Below are positions 49,247 to 58,069 of a stretch of DNA of 64,000 nucleotides, piece by piece. The translations under genes were made by a program, and so were the position numbers. The notes beneath the pieces are model-generated. The model was not told the origin of the DNA and did no database searches. It saw nothing but the letters and a program-made list of their open reading frames with translations. Each line of letters starts with the position of its first letter. The first letter of the stretch is position 1. Origin of the DNA: Caulobacter sp. UNC358MFTsu5.1. Lineage in GTDB: Bacteria; Pseudomonadota; Alphaproteobacteria; Caulobacterales; Caulobacteraceae. The stretch spans positions 873,001 to 937,000 of the forward strand of contig NZ_JONW01000005.1 of assembly GCF_000712075.1 (NCBI RefSeq). The letters run 5' to 3'.

Positions 49247-50251
49247 ATGCCGAACGCTCACGATCACAAGCACGATCATCACGGTCATGATCACCACGAT
49301 CACGCCCACGACCACCATGATCACGATCATGATCACGGCCATCACCACCACGGCCCCGGCGGTCACCACCACGCGCCCAAGGACTTCGGCAAGGCCTTCG
49401 CGATTGGGGCGGCGCTGAACATCGGTTTCGTGCTGGCCGAGACCGTCGCCGGCCTGATGACCCACTCGCTGGCCCTGCTGGCCGACGCCGGCCACAACCT
49501 GTCGGACGTGCTGGGCCTGTTCATGGCCTGGGGCGCGGTGATCCTGGCCAAGAAGGCGCCGGGCGGACGCCACACCTACGGCCTGCGCAAGGGCACGATC
49601 CTGGCCTCGCTGACCAACGCCGTCTTCCTGCTGGTGGCCGTCGGGGCCATCGCCTGGGAGGCCGCCCGCCGCTTCGCCCATCCCCAGCCCATCGAGGCCG
49701 GCCCGGTGATGATCGTCGCGGGCATCGGCATCGTCATCAACACCGCCACGGCCCTGATGTTCATGAAGGGCTCCGAGCACGACCTGAACATCCGCGGGGC
49801 CTTCCTGCACATGGCCGCCGACGCCGCGATCTCGGCCGGGGTCGTCGTGGCCGCCGCCGCCATGTGGGCCACCGGCTGGCTGTGGCTGGACCCGGTGGTC
49901 AGCCTGGGCATCGTGCTGGTCATCGTGCTGGGCACCTGGGGCCTGCTGCGCGACAGCCTGGACCTGGCCCTCGACGCCGCCCCGCGCGGCATCGACCCCA
50001 AGGCGGTCAAGGCCTGGCTGGCCGAGCGCCCCGGCGTGACCGAGGTCCACGATCTGCACATCTGGGCCATGAGCACCACCGAGACGGCCATGACCGCCCA
50101 CCTGGTGCGCCCCGAGAACCCCGACAACGACCGGTTCCTGCACGACATCTGCGGCGAGATGTCCAAGCGGTTCAAGATCGGCCACGTCACCATCCAGGTC
50201 GAGTCGGGCGGCGTGGCCACCTGCCACCTGGCCGGCGCGGACGCGGTGTGA
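49247..50251 (+). CDS. Cation diffusion facilitator (zinc-type CDF)
   Basis: The 334-residue CDF protein has a very His-rich cytoplasmic N-terminus (about residues 4-44) that would bind metal. Six membrane helices follow with the zinc-site HTLADAGHNLSD type motif LLADAGHNLSDVLGL (about 75-89) and HMAADAAISAG (about 186-196). A C-terminal cytoplasmic domain (about 250-334) completes it. This is a zinc/cobalt exporter family. The ATG at 49247 is preferred over 49205. Its stop overlaps the waaA start (GTGA). Confidence 0.92.
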   Translation: MPNAHDHKHDHHGHDHHDHAHDHHDHDHDHGHHHHGPGGHHHAPKDFGKAFAIGAALNIGFVLAETVAGLMTHSLALLADAGHNLSDVLGLFMAWGAVILAKKAPGGRHTYGLRKGTILASLTNAVFLLVAVGAIAWEAARRFAHPQPIEAGPVMIVAGIGIVINTATALMFMKGSEHDLNIRGAFLHMAADAAISAGVVVAAAAMWATGWLWLDPVVSLGIVLVIVLGTWGLLRDSLDLALDAAPRGIDPKAVKAWLAERPGVTEVHDLHIWAMSTTETAMTAHLVRPENPDNDRFLHDICGEMSKRFKIGHVTIQVESGGVATCHLAGADAV

Positions 50252-51528
50252 GCCTTCCCCTGTCCCTGGCGCTGTACCGCGCGGCGACGACCGCGCTGGA
50301 GCCGTTCGCGCCCCTGCTGCTGGACCGCCGCGCCAAGGCAGGCAAGGAGGACCGCGCGCGCCTGCACGAGCGCCTGGGCCGCCCCGTCGCCGCGCGTCCC
50401 GACGGGCGGCTGATCTGGCTGCACGGGGCCAGCGTCGGCGAGAGCCTGTCGATCCTGCCCCTGGTCGAGCGCCTGCGGACCGAGCGGCCGGACGTCGCCG
50501 TTCTGGTCACCTCGGGCACCGTCACCTCGGCGCAGCTCCTGGCCCGCCGGCTGCCGGAGGGCGCGGTCCACCAGTTCCTGCCGGTCGACACGCCCGGCGG
50601 CGCCCGGCGGTTCCTGGACCACTGGCGGCCGGACCTGGCGGTGTTCGTCGAGAGCGAGCTGTGGCCCAACCTGCTGCTGACCGCCAAGGCGCGTGGGGTC
50701 AAGCTGGCCCTGGTTTCGGCCAAGCTGTCGGACAAGAGCTACGCCGGCTGGCAGGCCCGGCCCTTCGCGGCCTGGGAGCTGTTCAGCGGCTTCGACCTGA
50801 TCCTGGCTCAGGACGGCCGCGCCGTCGAGCGGCTGACCAACCTGGGCGGCACGGTGGCCGGCGAGGCCGACCTGAAGTTCGGCTCGGACGCGCTGCCGGT
50901 CGACGCGGCGGCCCTGGCCAGCCTGCGCGTGCGCCTGGGCGACCGGCCGCTGCTGCTGGCCGCCAGCACCCATCCGGGCGAGGACGAGATCGTGCTGGAG
51001 GCCTGGCGCGCCCTGCCGGACCGCCCCCGCCTGGTGATCGTCCCCCGCCATCCCGACCGCGGCCCCGTCGTCGCCGACCTGTCCCTGACGACCGGCGCCA
51101 CGGTGGCCCTGCGCAGCCGCGAACCCGACGACAGCGCCGACGTCATCGTCGCCGACACCCTGGGGGAACTGGGCCTGTGGTACCGCCTGGCCGACCTGGC
51201 CCTGGTGGCCGGCAGCCTGGTGGCCGGGATCGGCGGCCACAACCCTCTGGAGCCGGCGCGGGTGGACTGCCCGATCGTCTCCGGTCCCCATGTCGAGAAC
51301 TGGCTGACCGCCTATGCCGACCTGCGCGACGCCGACGGCGTGGCCTTCGCCGACGCCTCGGTGCTGGGCGCCCGCCTGGCCGACCTGCTGGCCGGGCCGG
51401 AAATCCTGAAGCTGCAGGCCGACCGCGCCCAGGCCTTCGTCGCCCGCCGCGACGCCGAGGCCCGGGCCGGCCTGGACCGGATCGTCGCCCTGCTGGACGC
51501 GGACTCCCCCTTGGAGACTGGGGCATGA
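50248..51528 (+). CDS. waaA: 3-deoxy-D-manno-octulosonic-acid transferase
   Basis: WaaA (KdtA) attaches Kdo to lipid A precursors at the inner membrane. The 426-residue GT30 protein has WLHGASVGES near 52-61, VESELWPNLL near 127, and STHPGEDEIVLEAW near 238. The C-terminal Rossmann domain holds DTLGELGLWYRLADLALV, with GGHNPLEPA near 324. The start is a GTG at 50248 that overlaps the CDF stop by 4 bases, and the frame matches. It overlaps lpxK by 4 bases. Confidence 0.94.
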   Translation: MSLPLSLALYRAATTALEPFAPLLLDRRAKAGKEDRARLHERLGRPVAARPDGRLIWLHGASVGESLSILPLVERLRTERPDVAVLVTSGTVTSAQLLARRLPEGAVHQFLPVDTPGGARRFLDHWRPDLAVFVESELWPNLLLTAKARGVKLALVSAKLSDKSYAGWQARPFAAWELFSGFDLILAQDGRAVERLTNLGGTVAGEADLKFGSDALPVDAAALASLRVRLGDRPLLLAASTHPGEDEIVLEAWRALPDRPRLVIVPRHPDRGPVVADLSLTTGATVALRSREPDDSADVIVADTLGELGLWYRLADLALVAGSLVAGIGGHNPLEPARVDCPIVSGPHVENWLTAYADLRDADGVAFADASVLGARLADLLAGPEILKLQADRAQAFVARRDAEARAGLDRIVALLDADSPLETGA

Positions 51529-52532
51529 AGCTGGCCACGCCCCGCTGGTGGTACCGCCGCGACGGCGCGCCCAGCCCCGTCACCCGCGCCCTGCTGACGC
51601 CGCTGTCGTGGATCTGGGCCGCCCAGACCGCCCGCCGCATCGCCCGCACCCAGCCGCGCGGCGCCGACTGCGCGGTGATCTGCGTGGGCAACTTCACGGT
51701 CGGCGGGGTGGGCAAGACGCCGATCGTCCGCGAGCTGCTGCTGACCCTGACCCAGCGCGGCCGCCGGGCCCACGGCCTGTCGCGCGGCTACGGCGGACGG
51801 CTGAAGGGGCCGGTGCGGGTCGATCCCGGCCGCCACGGCGCCAAGGACGTCGGCGACGAGCCGCTGATGCTGGCCCAGGACTTCCCGATGTGGGTGTCGC
51901 GCGACCGCGTGCTGGGCGCGCGCAAGGCCGCCGCCAACGGCGCCGAGGTGGTGGTCATGGACGACGGCCACCAGAACCCCGACCTGCGCAAGACCCTGTC
52001 CCTGGTGGTGGTCGACGGCGAGACCCGCGACGACGAATGGCCGTTCGGCGACGGCAAGGTGTTCCCGGCCGGGCCGATGCGCGAACCGCTGGCCGTCAGC
52101 CTGGCCCGCACCGACGCGGTGATCGTGCTGCTGCCCGACGACCTGCCGGAGGCCGATCCCCAGCTGCTGGCCCTGTTCGGCGACACCCCGGTGCTGATCG
52201 CCCGGCTGGAGCCCGCCGTCCCGCCGCCCAAGGGCCGCCAGGTCGGCTTCGCCGGCATCGGCAAGCCCTGGAAGGTCGAGCGCGCCCTCAAGGCCGCCGG
52301 CTGCCACCTGGTGGACTTCGCCCCCTATCCCGACCACGGCGACTATGATGAGGCGACGCTGCAGTTCCTGGCCGACCGCGCGGCGACCTACAGCGCCGGG
52401 CTGGTCACGACCGAAAAGGACTGGGTTCGGCTGCCGCAGGAATGGCGGGACAAGGTGACGCCTTGGCCGGTCCGGGCGCGGTTCGAGGACGAGGAGGCGT
52501 TGGCCAAATTGCTGGAGTCAGCGGGGCTTTAG
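51525..52532 (+). CDS. lpxK: Tetraacyldisaccharide 4'-kinase
   Basis: LpxK phosphorylates the 4' position of the lipid A disaccharide. The 335-residue protein has the P-loop GNFTVGGVGKTP at 56-67, the second half with VVMDDGHQNPDL (about 143) and ending TTEKDWVRLPQEW near 300. It overlaps waaA by 4 bases, giving a coupled CDF-waaA-lpxK run. Repeat D3 starts 2 bases after its stop. Confidence 0.95.
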   Translation: MKLATPRWWYRRDGAPSPVTRALLTPLSWIWAAQTARRIARTQPRGADCAVICVGNFTVGGVGKTPIVRELLLTLTQRGRRAHGLSRGYGGRLKGPVRVDPGRHGAKDVGDEPLMLAQDFPMWVSRDRVLGARKAAANGAEVVVMDDGHQNPDLRKTLSLVVVDGETRDDEWPFGDGKVFPAGPMREPLAVSLARTDAVIVLLPDDLPEADPQLLALFGDTPVLIARLEPAVPPPKGRQVGFAGIGKPWKVERALKAAGCHLVDFAPYPDHGDYDEATLQFLADRAATYSAGLVTTEKDWVRLPQEWRDKVTPWPVRARFEDEEALAKLLESAGL

Positions 52533-52534
52533 TC

Positions 52535-52646
52535 ACTTGCCCCCACCTGGCGGCTATGCCGCCTGTCCGCCCCCGCAGGGGGCGGAGCCTCGCGCTCTTC
52601 CCCCTCAGGGGGAAGACGACCGCGTAGCGGTCCGTAGGGGGCAAGT
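52535..52646. repeat. Palindromic intergenic repeat, family D copy 3
   Basis: Arms ACTTGCCCCC and complement with nested palindromes, in reverse order to copies 1 and 2. It lies between convergent lpxK and the phosphotransferase-like gene. Confidence 0.85.
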
Positions 52647-52655
52647 ATTGGCCGC

Positions 52656-53735
52656 CTAGGCGCCAGCCTTTCTGGCGAACTCCCACGCGCCCCTGGCAAG
52701 AACGGGCACCCGGGCCTCCATGATCTCGGCATGCGCGCTGGCGGCGGTCCCGTCCCGCACCCGGCCCACGATGCCCTGGCAGATGCCCGCCAGGCGGAAC
52801 AGGTTGTAGCTGAAGTACCAGTCCAGGTTCGGCAGGCCGTCGCGGCCGGTCAGCTTGCAGTACTGGGCCACGGCCTCGTCGATGGTGGGCACGCCGTAGG
52901 CCTTCAGGTCCTTGATCTCGGCCAGGCCGCCGCGCTGGTCGGACGGCATCACCCAGTTCATCAGGAAGTAGCTGAAGTCGGCCAGCGGGTTGCCCAGGGT
53001 CGACAGCTCCCAGTCCAGCACCGCCACCACCTTCGGCTCGGTGGCGTGCAGGATCATGTTGTCCAGCCGATAGTCGCCATGGACGATCGAGGTCATGTCG
53101 TCGGGCGGACAGCTCTTTGGCAGCCACTCCATCAGCCGGTCCATGTCCTCCAGCTGGCGGGTCTCGGACGCCTTGTACTGCTTGGTCCAGCGGTCGATCT
53201 GGCGGGCGAAGTAGTTGCCCGGCTTGCCGTAGTCGGCCAGGCCCACGGCGGCGTAGTCGACGTTGTGCAGGGCCGCCAGGGTGGCGATCTCGGCCTCGTA
53301 GATCGCCCGGCGCTCGGCCGGCTGGTAGTCGGGCAGGGTCCCGTCCCACAGGATCCGGCCTTCGACATTGTCCATCACGTAGAAGATCGTGCCGATCACG
53401 TCCTCGTCCAGGCACAGGGCGTAGGCCTTGGCGACGGGGAAGTTCACCTTGTTGAGGCTGGAGATCACCTTGAACTCGCGGTCCACCGCGTGGGCGCTGG
53501 GCAGCAGCTTGCCCGGCGGCTTGCGGCGCAGGACGTACTTCTTGGCCGGGGTGACCAGCTGGTAGGTCGGGTTCGACTGGCCGCCCTTGAACTGGCGCAC
53601 CTCCAGCGGGCCGGCATAGCCCTCGACATGAGCCTCCAGCCAGGCCGCCAGCTTGACCTCGTCGATCGCGTGGCGCGGGTCGACGGGCTTGGTCCCGGAG
53701 TTCAGGTCCTGGGCGGACTGTTCGGCGGCGGCCAT
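52656..53735 (-). CDS. Aminoglycoside-phosphotransferase-fold protein (ACAD10/11-like)
   Basis: The 359-residue kinase-fold protein has a glycine-rich start QFKGGQSNPTYQL, the catalytic HGDYRLDNMI (about 201-210) and the metal-binding LDWELSTLGNPLADFSYF (about 223-240). Such proteins act with acyl-CoA dehydrogenases on hydroxyacyl-CoA. The start at 53735 follows GGGGAG; the longer open frame is rejected. A partner acyl-CoA dehydrogenase is not adjacent. Confidence 0.9.
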   Translation of the reverse strand: MAAAEQSAQDLNSGTKPVDPRHAIDEVKLAAWLEAHVEGYAGPLEVRQFKGGQSNPTYQLVTPAKKYVLRRKPPGKLLPSAHAVDREFKVISSLNKVNFPVAKAYALCLDEDVIGTIFYVMDNVEGRILWDGTLPDYQPAERRAIYEAEIATLAALHNVDYAAVGLADYGKPGNYFARQIDRWTKQYKASETRQLEDMDRLMEWLPKSCPPDDMTSIVHGDYRLDNMILHATEPKVVAVLDWELSTLGNPLADFSYFLMNWVMPSDQRGGLAEIKDLKAYGVPTIDEAVAQYCKLTGRDGLPNLDWYFSYNLFRLAGICQGIVGRVRDGTAASAHAEIMEARVPVLARGAWEFARKAGA

Positions 53736-53774
53736 GCGCTTTCTCCCCAACGCTTGTTTGAAAGCGACATTAGA

Positions 53775-53975
53775 GCGTGCGGACGGCGACGCAACCCTCT
53801 CGGCGCCCCGCCCAAAGCCGAGTACAAGAGCCGGGTCGAAAAAGGGCCATGGACCGGAAGAGGTAAGCCCGGTCGCTCCGAACTTCGGGGAACCTGTACC
53901 CACGCCTCACGGCAGGGACCCACGGCGAGACGACGGCGCGATCACGCGCCGCCGGCTCGGCGTGCGTGGTCCTGG
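53775..53975 (+). ncRNA. Possible structured RNA in a gene-free gap
   Basis: The 291-base gap between two genes contains two nested stem regions. The stronger one pairs about 53914-53940 with 53945-53972 around an ATCA loop (GGGACCCACGG side and its partner). A second pairs around 53831-53871 (CCGGG / CCCGG). The sequence TTGTTTGAAAGCGACATTAGA at 53754-53774 could be a promoter 5 to 10 bases before the start. No terminator follows. The size (about 200 nt) would fit an RNA such as 6S, but I could not match it to a known family. Strand is uncertain. Confidence 0.3.
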
Positions 53976-54026
53976 TCAATCCCGATCGAACCTCCGTGCG
54001 CCGCGCCTCAACCGAAGGAGAGCGCC

Positions 54027-54386
54027 ATGCGCCTGAACCATATCGACCTGCCCGTGCCCGACGTCGCCGCGACGCAGGACTTCTTCGTCACCTGGCTGGG
54101 CTTCGTCCACGAGCGGACCCTGGGCCAGGACGGCCTGGCCATCCTGCGCGATCCCGCCGGCCTGGTGCTGGTGCTCAGCCGCCTGCGCCGCGACGGGGCC
54201 CAGACCTGGCCGATCCCGTTCCACATCGGCTTCCATCTGGACAGCCGGGCGGCGGTGTCGGACCTCCAGGCCCGCATGGCGGCCGGCGGCCTGGCCGTCG
54301 AACCGCCGGCGATGCAGCACGGGGCCTTCGCCTTCTACCTGACCGCGCCGGGCGACATCCTGGTGGAGGTGGCGCACCGGGGGTAA
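54027..54386 (+). CDS. Glyoxalase/VOC-family protein
   Basis: The 119-residue single VOC protein starts MRLNHIDLPVPDVAATQDFF at 54027 after AGGAGAG. The later motif IGFHLDSRAAVSDLQARM and the final FYLTAPGDILVEVAH give the second half of the fold. Metal ligands seem to be His5, His85-type residues and Glu115. The substrate is unknown. Repeat C3 follows immediately. Confidence 0.88.
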   Translation: MRLNHIDLPVPDVAATQDFFVTWLGFVHERTLGQDGLAILRDPAGLVLVLSRLRRDGAQTWPIPFHIGFHLDSRAAVSDLQARMAAGGLAVEPPAMQHGAFAFYLTAPGDILVEVAHRG

Positions 54387-54395
54387 ACCTCTCCC

Positions 54396-54507
54396 GTTGT
54401 CATCCCGGAAAGCGCGCAGCGCTTGTCCGGGACCCAGGTGAACCGCAAAGCCTTCGCCCAGTCCCCTGGGTCCCGGACAGCCCCTGCGGGGCTTCCGGGA
54501 TGACAAC
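54396..54507. repeat. Palindromic intergenic repeat, family C copy 3
   Basis: Nearly the same sequence as copy 1 (21685-21792), including the interior segment GCAAAGCCTTCGCCCAGTCC against GCACAGCCTTCGCCCAGCCC. It is between the VOC gene and purD. Confidence 0.88.
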
Positions 54508-54527
54508 GAGTTTTGCGTCCTCGCCCG

Positions 54528-55814
54528 TCAGCCGTGCTGGCTCAGCGCCCGCCAGCCGATGTCGTTGCGATAGAACCCGCCTTCCAGCGAGATCGTGCCC
54601 AGCGCCGCATAGGCCACGTCGCGGGCCTCGTGCAGGGTCGCGCCCAGGGCGCAGACGTTCAGCACCCGGCCGCCCGAAGCCACCAGACGGCCCTCGGCGT
54701 CGCGGGCCGTGCCGGCGTGGAAGATCTCGGCCTCGTGGCCGTAGTCGGACTCCGCGCCCTGGATGACGCCGCCGGTGACCGGCTTGTCGGGATAGCCCTG
54801 CGCCGCCAGCACCACGCAGATCGCCGCCTCGTCGCGCCAGACCGGGGCCGGAGCCGAGGCCAGGTCGCCCTTGGCCGCCGCCAGCAGGACCGGGACGATG
54901 TCGCTCTCCAGCCGCAGCATCAGGGTCTGGCATTCGGGGTCGCCGAAGCGGGCGTTGTACTCGACCAGCTTGGGCCCCTGCGGCGTCAGCATCAGACCGG
55001 CATAGAGCACGCCCACATAGGGCGAACCCTCGGCGGCCATGCCCTCGACGGTGGGGACGATCAGCTCGCGCCAGGCCTGGTCGACCAGGGCCTGGGTCAG
55101 GACGGGCGGCGGCGAATAGGTGCCCATGCCGCCGGTGTTGGGGCCCTCGTCGCCGTCATAGGCGCGCTTGTGGTCCTGGGCCGCGCCGAAGAACACCGCC
55201 GTCTTGCCGTCGCAGATCGCGAACAGCGAGGCCTCCTCGCCGTGCATGAACTCCTCGATCACCACCCGGGCGCCGGCCGAGCCGAAGCGGCCGCCCAGCA
55301 TGTCCAGTACGGCGGCGTCGGCCTCGTCGCGCGTGGCGGCGATCACCACGCCCTTGCCCGCCGCCAGGCCGTCGGCCTTGATCACGAACGGGGCGGTCAG
55401 GGTGTCGAGGAAGGTCCCGGCCGAGGCGGCGTCGGTGAACACGCCGTAGGCCGCCGTCGGCAGGTCGTGGCGCTTGCAGAAATCCTTGGTGAAGGCCTTG
55501 GAGGTCTCCAACTGGGCGGCCTTCCGGCTGCCGCCGAAGCAGGGGATCCCGACCTTGGTCAGTTCGTCGGCCAGGCCGACCTCCAGCGCCGATTCCGGCC
55601 CCACCACCACCAGGTCGGCGGCGATCTCCCGCGCCAGGGCGACCAGGCCAGCCACGTCGGTGACCTTGACCGGCTTCAGCTCGGCGACCTGGGCGATGCC
55701 CGGATTGCCCGGCGCGGCGACGAGCCGCCCACAGAGCGGCGACTGGGCGATCTTCCAGGCCAGGGCGTGCTCGCGCCCGCCGGACCCGACGAGGAGGATG
55801 TTCAGCTTTTCCAT
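54528..55814 (-). CDS. purD: Phosphoribosylamine-glycine ligase
   Basis: PurD makes GAR in purine synthesis. The 428-residue ATP-grasp enzyme starts [20 protein letters not shown], with PGNPGIAQ near 34, [12 protein letters not shown] near 144-155, [12 protein letters not shown] near 288 and the closing R-rich C-terminal domain. It is convergent with the VOC gene and is the only purine gene here. Confidence 0.97.
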   Translation of the reverse strand: MEKLNILLVGSGGREHALAWKIAQSPLCGRLVAAPGNPGIAQVAELKPVKVTDVAGLVALAREIAADLVVVGPESALEVGLADELTKVGIPCFGGSRKAAQLETSKAFTKDFCKRHDLPTAAYGVFTDAASAGTFLDTLTAPFVIKADGLAAGKGVVIAATRDEADAAVLDMLGGRFGSAGARVVIEEFMHGEEASLFAICDGKTAVFFGAAQDHKRAYDGDEGPNTGGMGTYSPPPVLTQALVDQAWRELIVPTVEGMAAEGSPYVGVLYAGLMLTPQGPKLVEYNARFGDPECQTLMLRLESDIVPVLLAAAKGDLASAPAPVWRDEAAICVVLAAQGYPDKPVTGGVIQGAESDYGHEAEIFHAGTARDAEGRLVASGGRVLNVCALGATLHEARDVAYAALGTISLEGGFYRNDIGWRALSQHG

Positions 55815-55978
55815 GAGGCCGGGGTGTCGCGTGGCCGGGCCGCGCGGTCAAGACGAATGACGGTCGAACTCGACGCCGACGACCGAGGGCGACAAGGACG
55901 CTTATAAGTTGAAGGTTGACACAACTCTCTTATCGAGAGCAGCTTTCCGCCACAACCATAAGTCACGGGGGAAGCGCC

Positions 55979-58054
55979 ATGTCGCTCGACAAGATCGAAC
56001 ACGTCGTCGTGCTGATGCTGGAGAACCGCACGTTCGACAGCCTGCTGGGCTGGACCTACGAGCGGGACGCGCCGGCCTTCATCCCGCCGGCCACCGCGCC
56101 CTATCGCGGGCTGCAGGGGGTCAATCTCGACAACTTCGTCAACACGGCGCTGAACGGCACGCTCTCCGCCAAGCCCACGCGTGGCGTGACCGGCTTCACG
56201 GTGCCCGACTTCGCGCCCGGCGAGTCGTTCCAGCAGGTCCTGACCCAGTTCTACAACACCCAGTCGCCGCCGCCGAACACGCTTCCCAGCATGAAGGGGG
56301 TGCTGGAGGACTTCGTCCAGGTGCTCAAGCACCGCAAGCTCAGCGACGCCGACATCCGCCGCCTGGGGCCGATGGTGATGCAGAGCTTCACCCAGGCCCA
56401 GGCGCCGGTCCTGAACCAGCTGGCCCGCCACTACGCCGTCAGCGACGCCTGGCACGCCTCGGTCCCGTCCCAGACCAATCCCAACCGCTCGTTCCTGATG
56501 TGCGGCACCTCGAACGGCATGATCAACAACGGCGACCTGGAGACCGATCCCCGCGCCAAGAAGATCCAGGAACTGGTCGGCATGGCGATCGGCGACGACC
56601 GGGTCAACGCGCCGACCATCTTCAACGCCCTGGCCACGGCCGGGGCCGACTGGGCCGTGTTCTACGAGACCAGCTACCTGCCGCAGAAGATCTCGACCCT
56701 GCTGAACGAGGTCACCACCATCGCCCGGTTCATCCCGGGCATCCGCCAGATCTTTGACGCCCTGTCGCCCTACACCGACTACCTGAAGAGCCTGACGTCC
56801 GGGAACCTGGACTCCTGCTACACGTGGCGGCTGTTCCCGCAGATCAAGGACAAGATCCCCGGCGCGGCCTCGCGCTTCCGCAAGACCAGCGACTTCCACT
56901 ACCTGGCGCGCTCGGGACGGCTGCCGAAGTTCAGCTACATCGAGCCCTTCTGGTCGATCGCCCACAGCACCGTCGATAACAAGGGCTACGAGAACCTGTT
57001 CTCGGCCCTGGGCAACGACTACCACCCGCCCGGCAGCGTGCTGGCCGGCGAGCAGTTCGTGAAGGAGATCTATTCCAGCCTGATCGCCAACAAGGCGGCC
57101 TGGGAAAAGACCCTGCTGCTGATCACCTTCGACGAGTTCGTGGGCTCGTTCGACCACCAGACCGCCGACCTGAAGGCCGGCAAGGTCAAGCCGCCGTGGG
57201 GCTCGGGCAAGCCGCCCTACGAGAACAGCGCCAAGTTCAAGTTCGACCGCCTGGGCGCGCGGGTGCCGACCATCGTGGTCTCGCCCTATGTCCAGAAGGG
57301 CTCGGTGTTCCGGTCCAGGACCGAGACGCCGTTCGACCACGCCTCGGTGATCACCACCATGATGGAGAAGCTCAAGCGCCCGGACCTGGTGCCCCAGTTC
57401 GGCGAGCGGGCCAAGAACGCCCCCAGCTTCGCCCACGCGGTGACCCTGACCACGCCGCGCACCGACCCCATCCTGCCGTTCGTCGACGTCCAGCGCCGCG
57501 CCGGCGAGCCGGTGCTGTACGGCCAGACCTTCCACCTGAAGAACCAGAACGGGAAGTACCTGGCGCCCGCCTACTGCACCCTGAAGGTGGCCGGCGGCGG
57601 CTCGGTGCTGTCCCAGGCGATCCTCGACCTGCTGGTGGCCTACGACATCGCCGCCTATTTCCCGCGGCTGGACGACAAGAAGGCGCCGGTGTCGTTCGTC
57701 ACCCAGGCCACCGATCCGCCGACCGAGATCCACAACGGCTCGAAGGTCCTGCTGGTGTCGCGCGAGCCCGGCCCCGGGGCCCGCAACATCCTGGGGGCGT
57801 GGGCCGACTCCCACGACTGCTACTACCACGACGAGTATCTGGAAGGCGTCAATCGCGACAAGCAGACCTGGGTGATCCGCAAGCTGGACAATCCGGGCGG
57901 GCCGCTGCGCTACGGCGAGCGGATCCATCTCGACAACGTGCACTTCCGCGACCAGCGGCTGACGCAGGACAGCCGGTGGTTCATGGGCGAATGGATCACC
58001 ACCGAGAAGAACGGCAACTACTGGACCGTCGAGCCGGGCCCGGTGGCGGTCTGA
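55979..58054 (+). CDS. Phosphoesterase (PF04185-type) with an extra C-terminal domain
   Basis: The 691-residue protein begins MSLDKIEHVVVLMLENRTFDSLLGW, given in part, which is the alkaline-phosphatase-fold phospholipase C / acid phosphatase signature. Later motifs are WHASVPSQTNPNRSFLMCG and the metal-binding LLLITFDEFVGSFDH and FDHASVITTMM. A C-terminal region from about residue 510 has repeated GKYLAP and GERIHLDN-type strands (LYGQTFHLKNQNGKYLAP, RYGERIHLDNVHF) like a MIR or beta-trefoil domain. No signal peptide is visible in this start, although family members are usually exported. The ribosome site is GGGGGAAG. Confidence 0.85.
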   Translation: MSLDKIEHVVVLMLENRTFDSLLGWTYERDAPAFIPPATAPYRGLQGVNLDNFVNTALNGTLSAKPTRGVTGFTVPDFAPGESFQQVLTQFYNTQSPPPNTLPSMKGVLEDFVQVLKHRKLSDADIRRLGPMVMQSFTQAQAPVLNQLARHYAVSDAWHASVPSQTNPNRSFLMCGTSNGMINNGDLETDPRAKKIQELVGMAIGDDRVNAPTIFNALATAGADWAVFYETSYLPQKISTLLNEVTTIARFIPGIRQIFDALSPYTDYLKSLTSGNLDSCYTWRLFPQIKDKIPGAASRFRKTSDFHYLARSGRLPKFSYIEPFWSIAHSTVDNKGYENLFSALGNDYHPPGSVLAGEQFVKEIYSSLIANKAAWEKTLLLITFDEFVGSFDHQTADLKAGKVKPPWGSGKPPYENSAKFKFDRLGARVPTIVVSPYVQKGSVFRSRTETPFDHASVITTMMEKLKRPDLVPQFGERAKNAPSFAHAVTLTTPRTDPILPFVDVQRRAGEPVLYGQTFHLKNQNGKYLAPAYCTLKVAGGGSVLSQAILDLLVAYDIAAYFPRLDDKKAPVSFVTQATDPPTEIHNGSKVLLVSREPGPGARNILGAWADSHDCYYHDEYLEGVNRDKQTWVIRKLDNPGGPLRYGERIHLDNVHFRDQRLTQDSRWFMGEWITTEKNGNYWTVEPGPVAV

Positions 58055-58069
58055 TCGCCGGCGCCCGCC

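Noticed and set aside
53831-53880. GGACCGGAAGAGG considered as the SRP (4.5S) RNA core
   Set aside because: The diagnostic GGAAGGGAGCA or GGAAGGAAGCA tetraloop-type sequence and its partner strand are missing.
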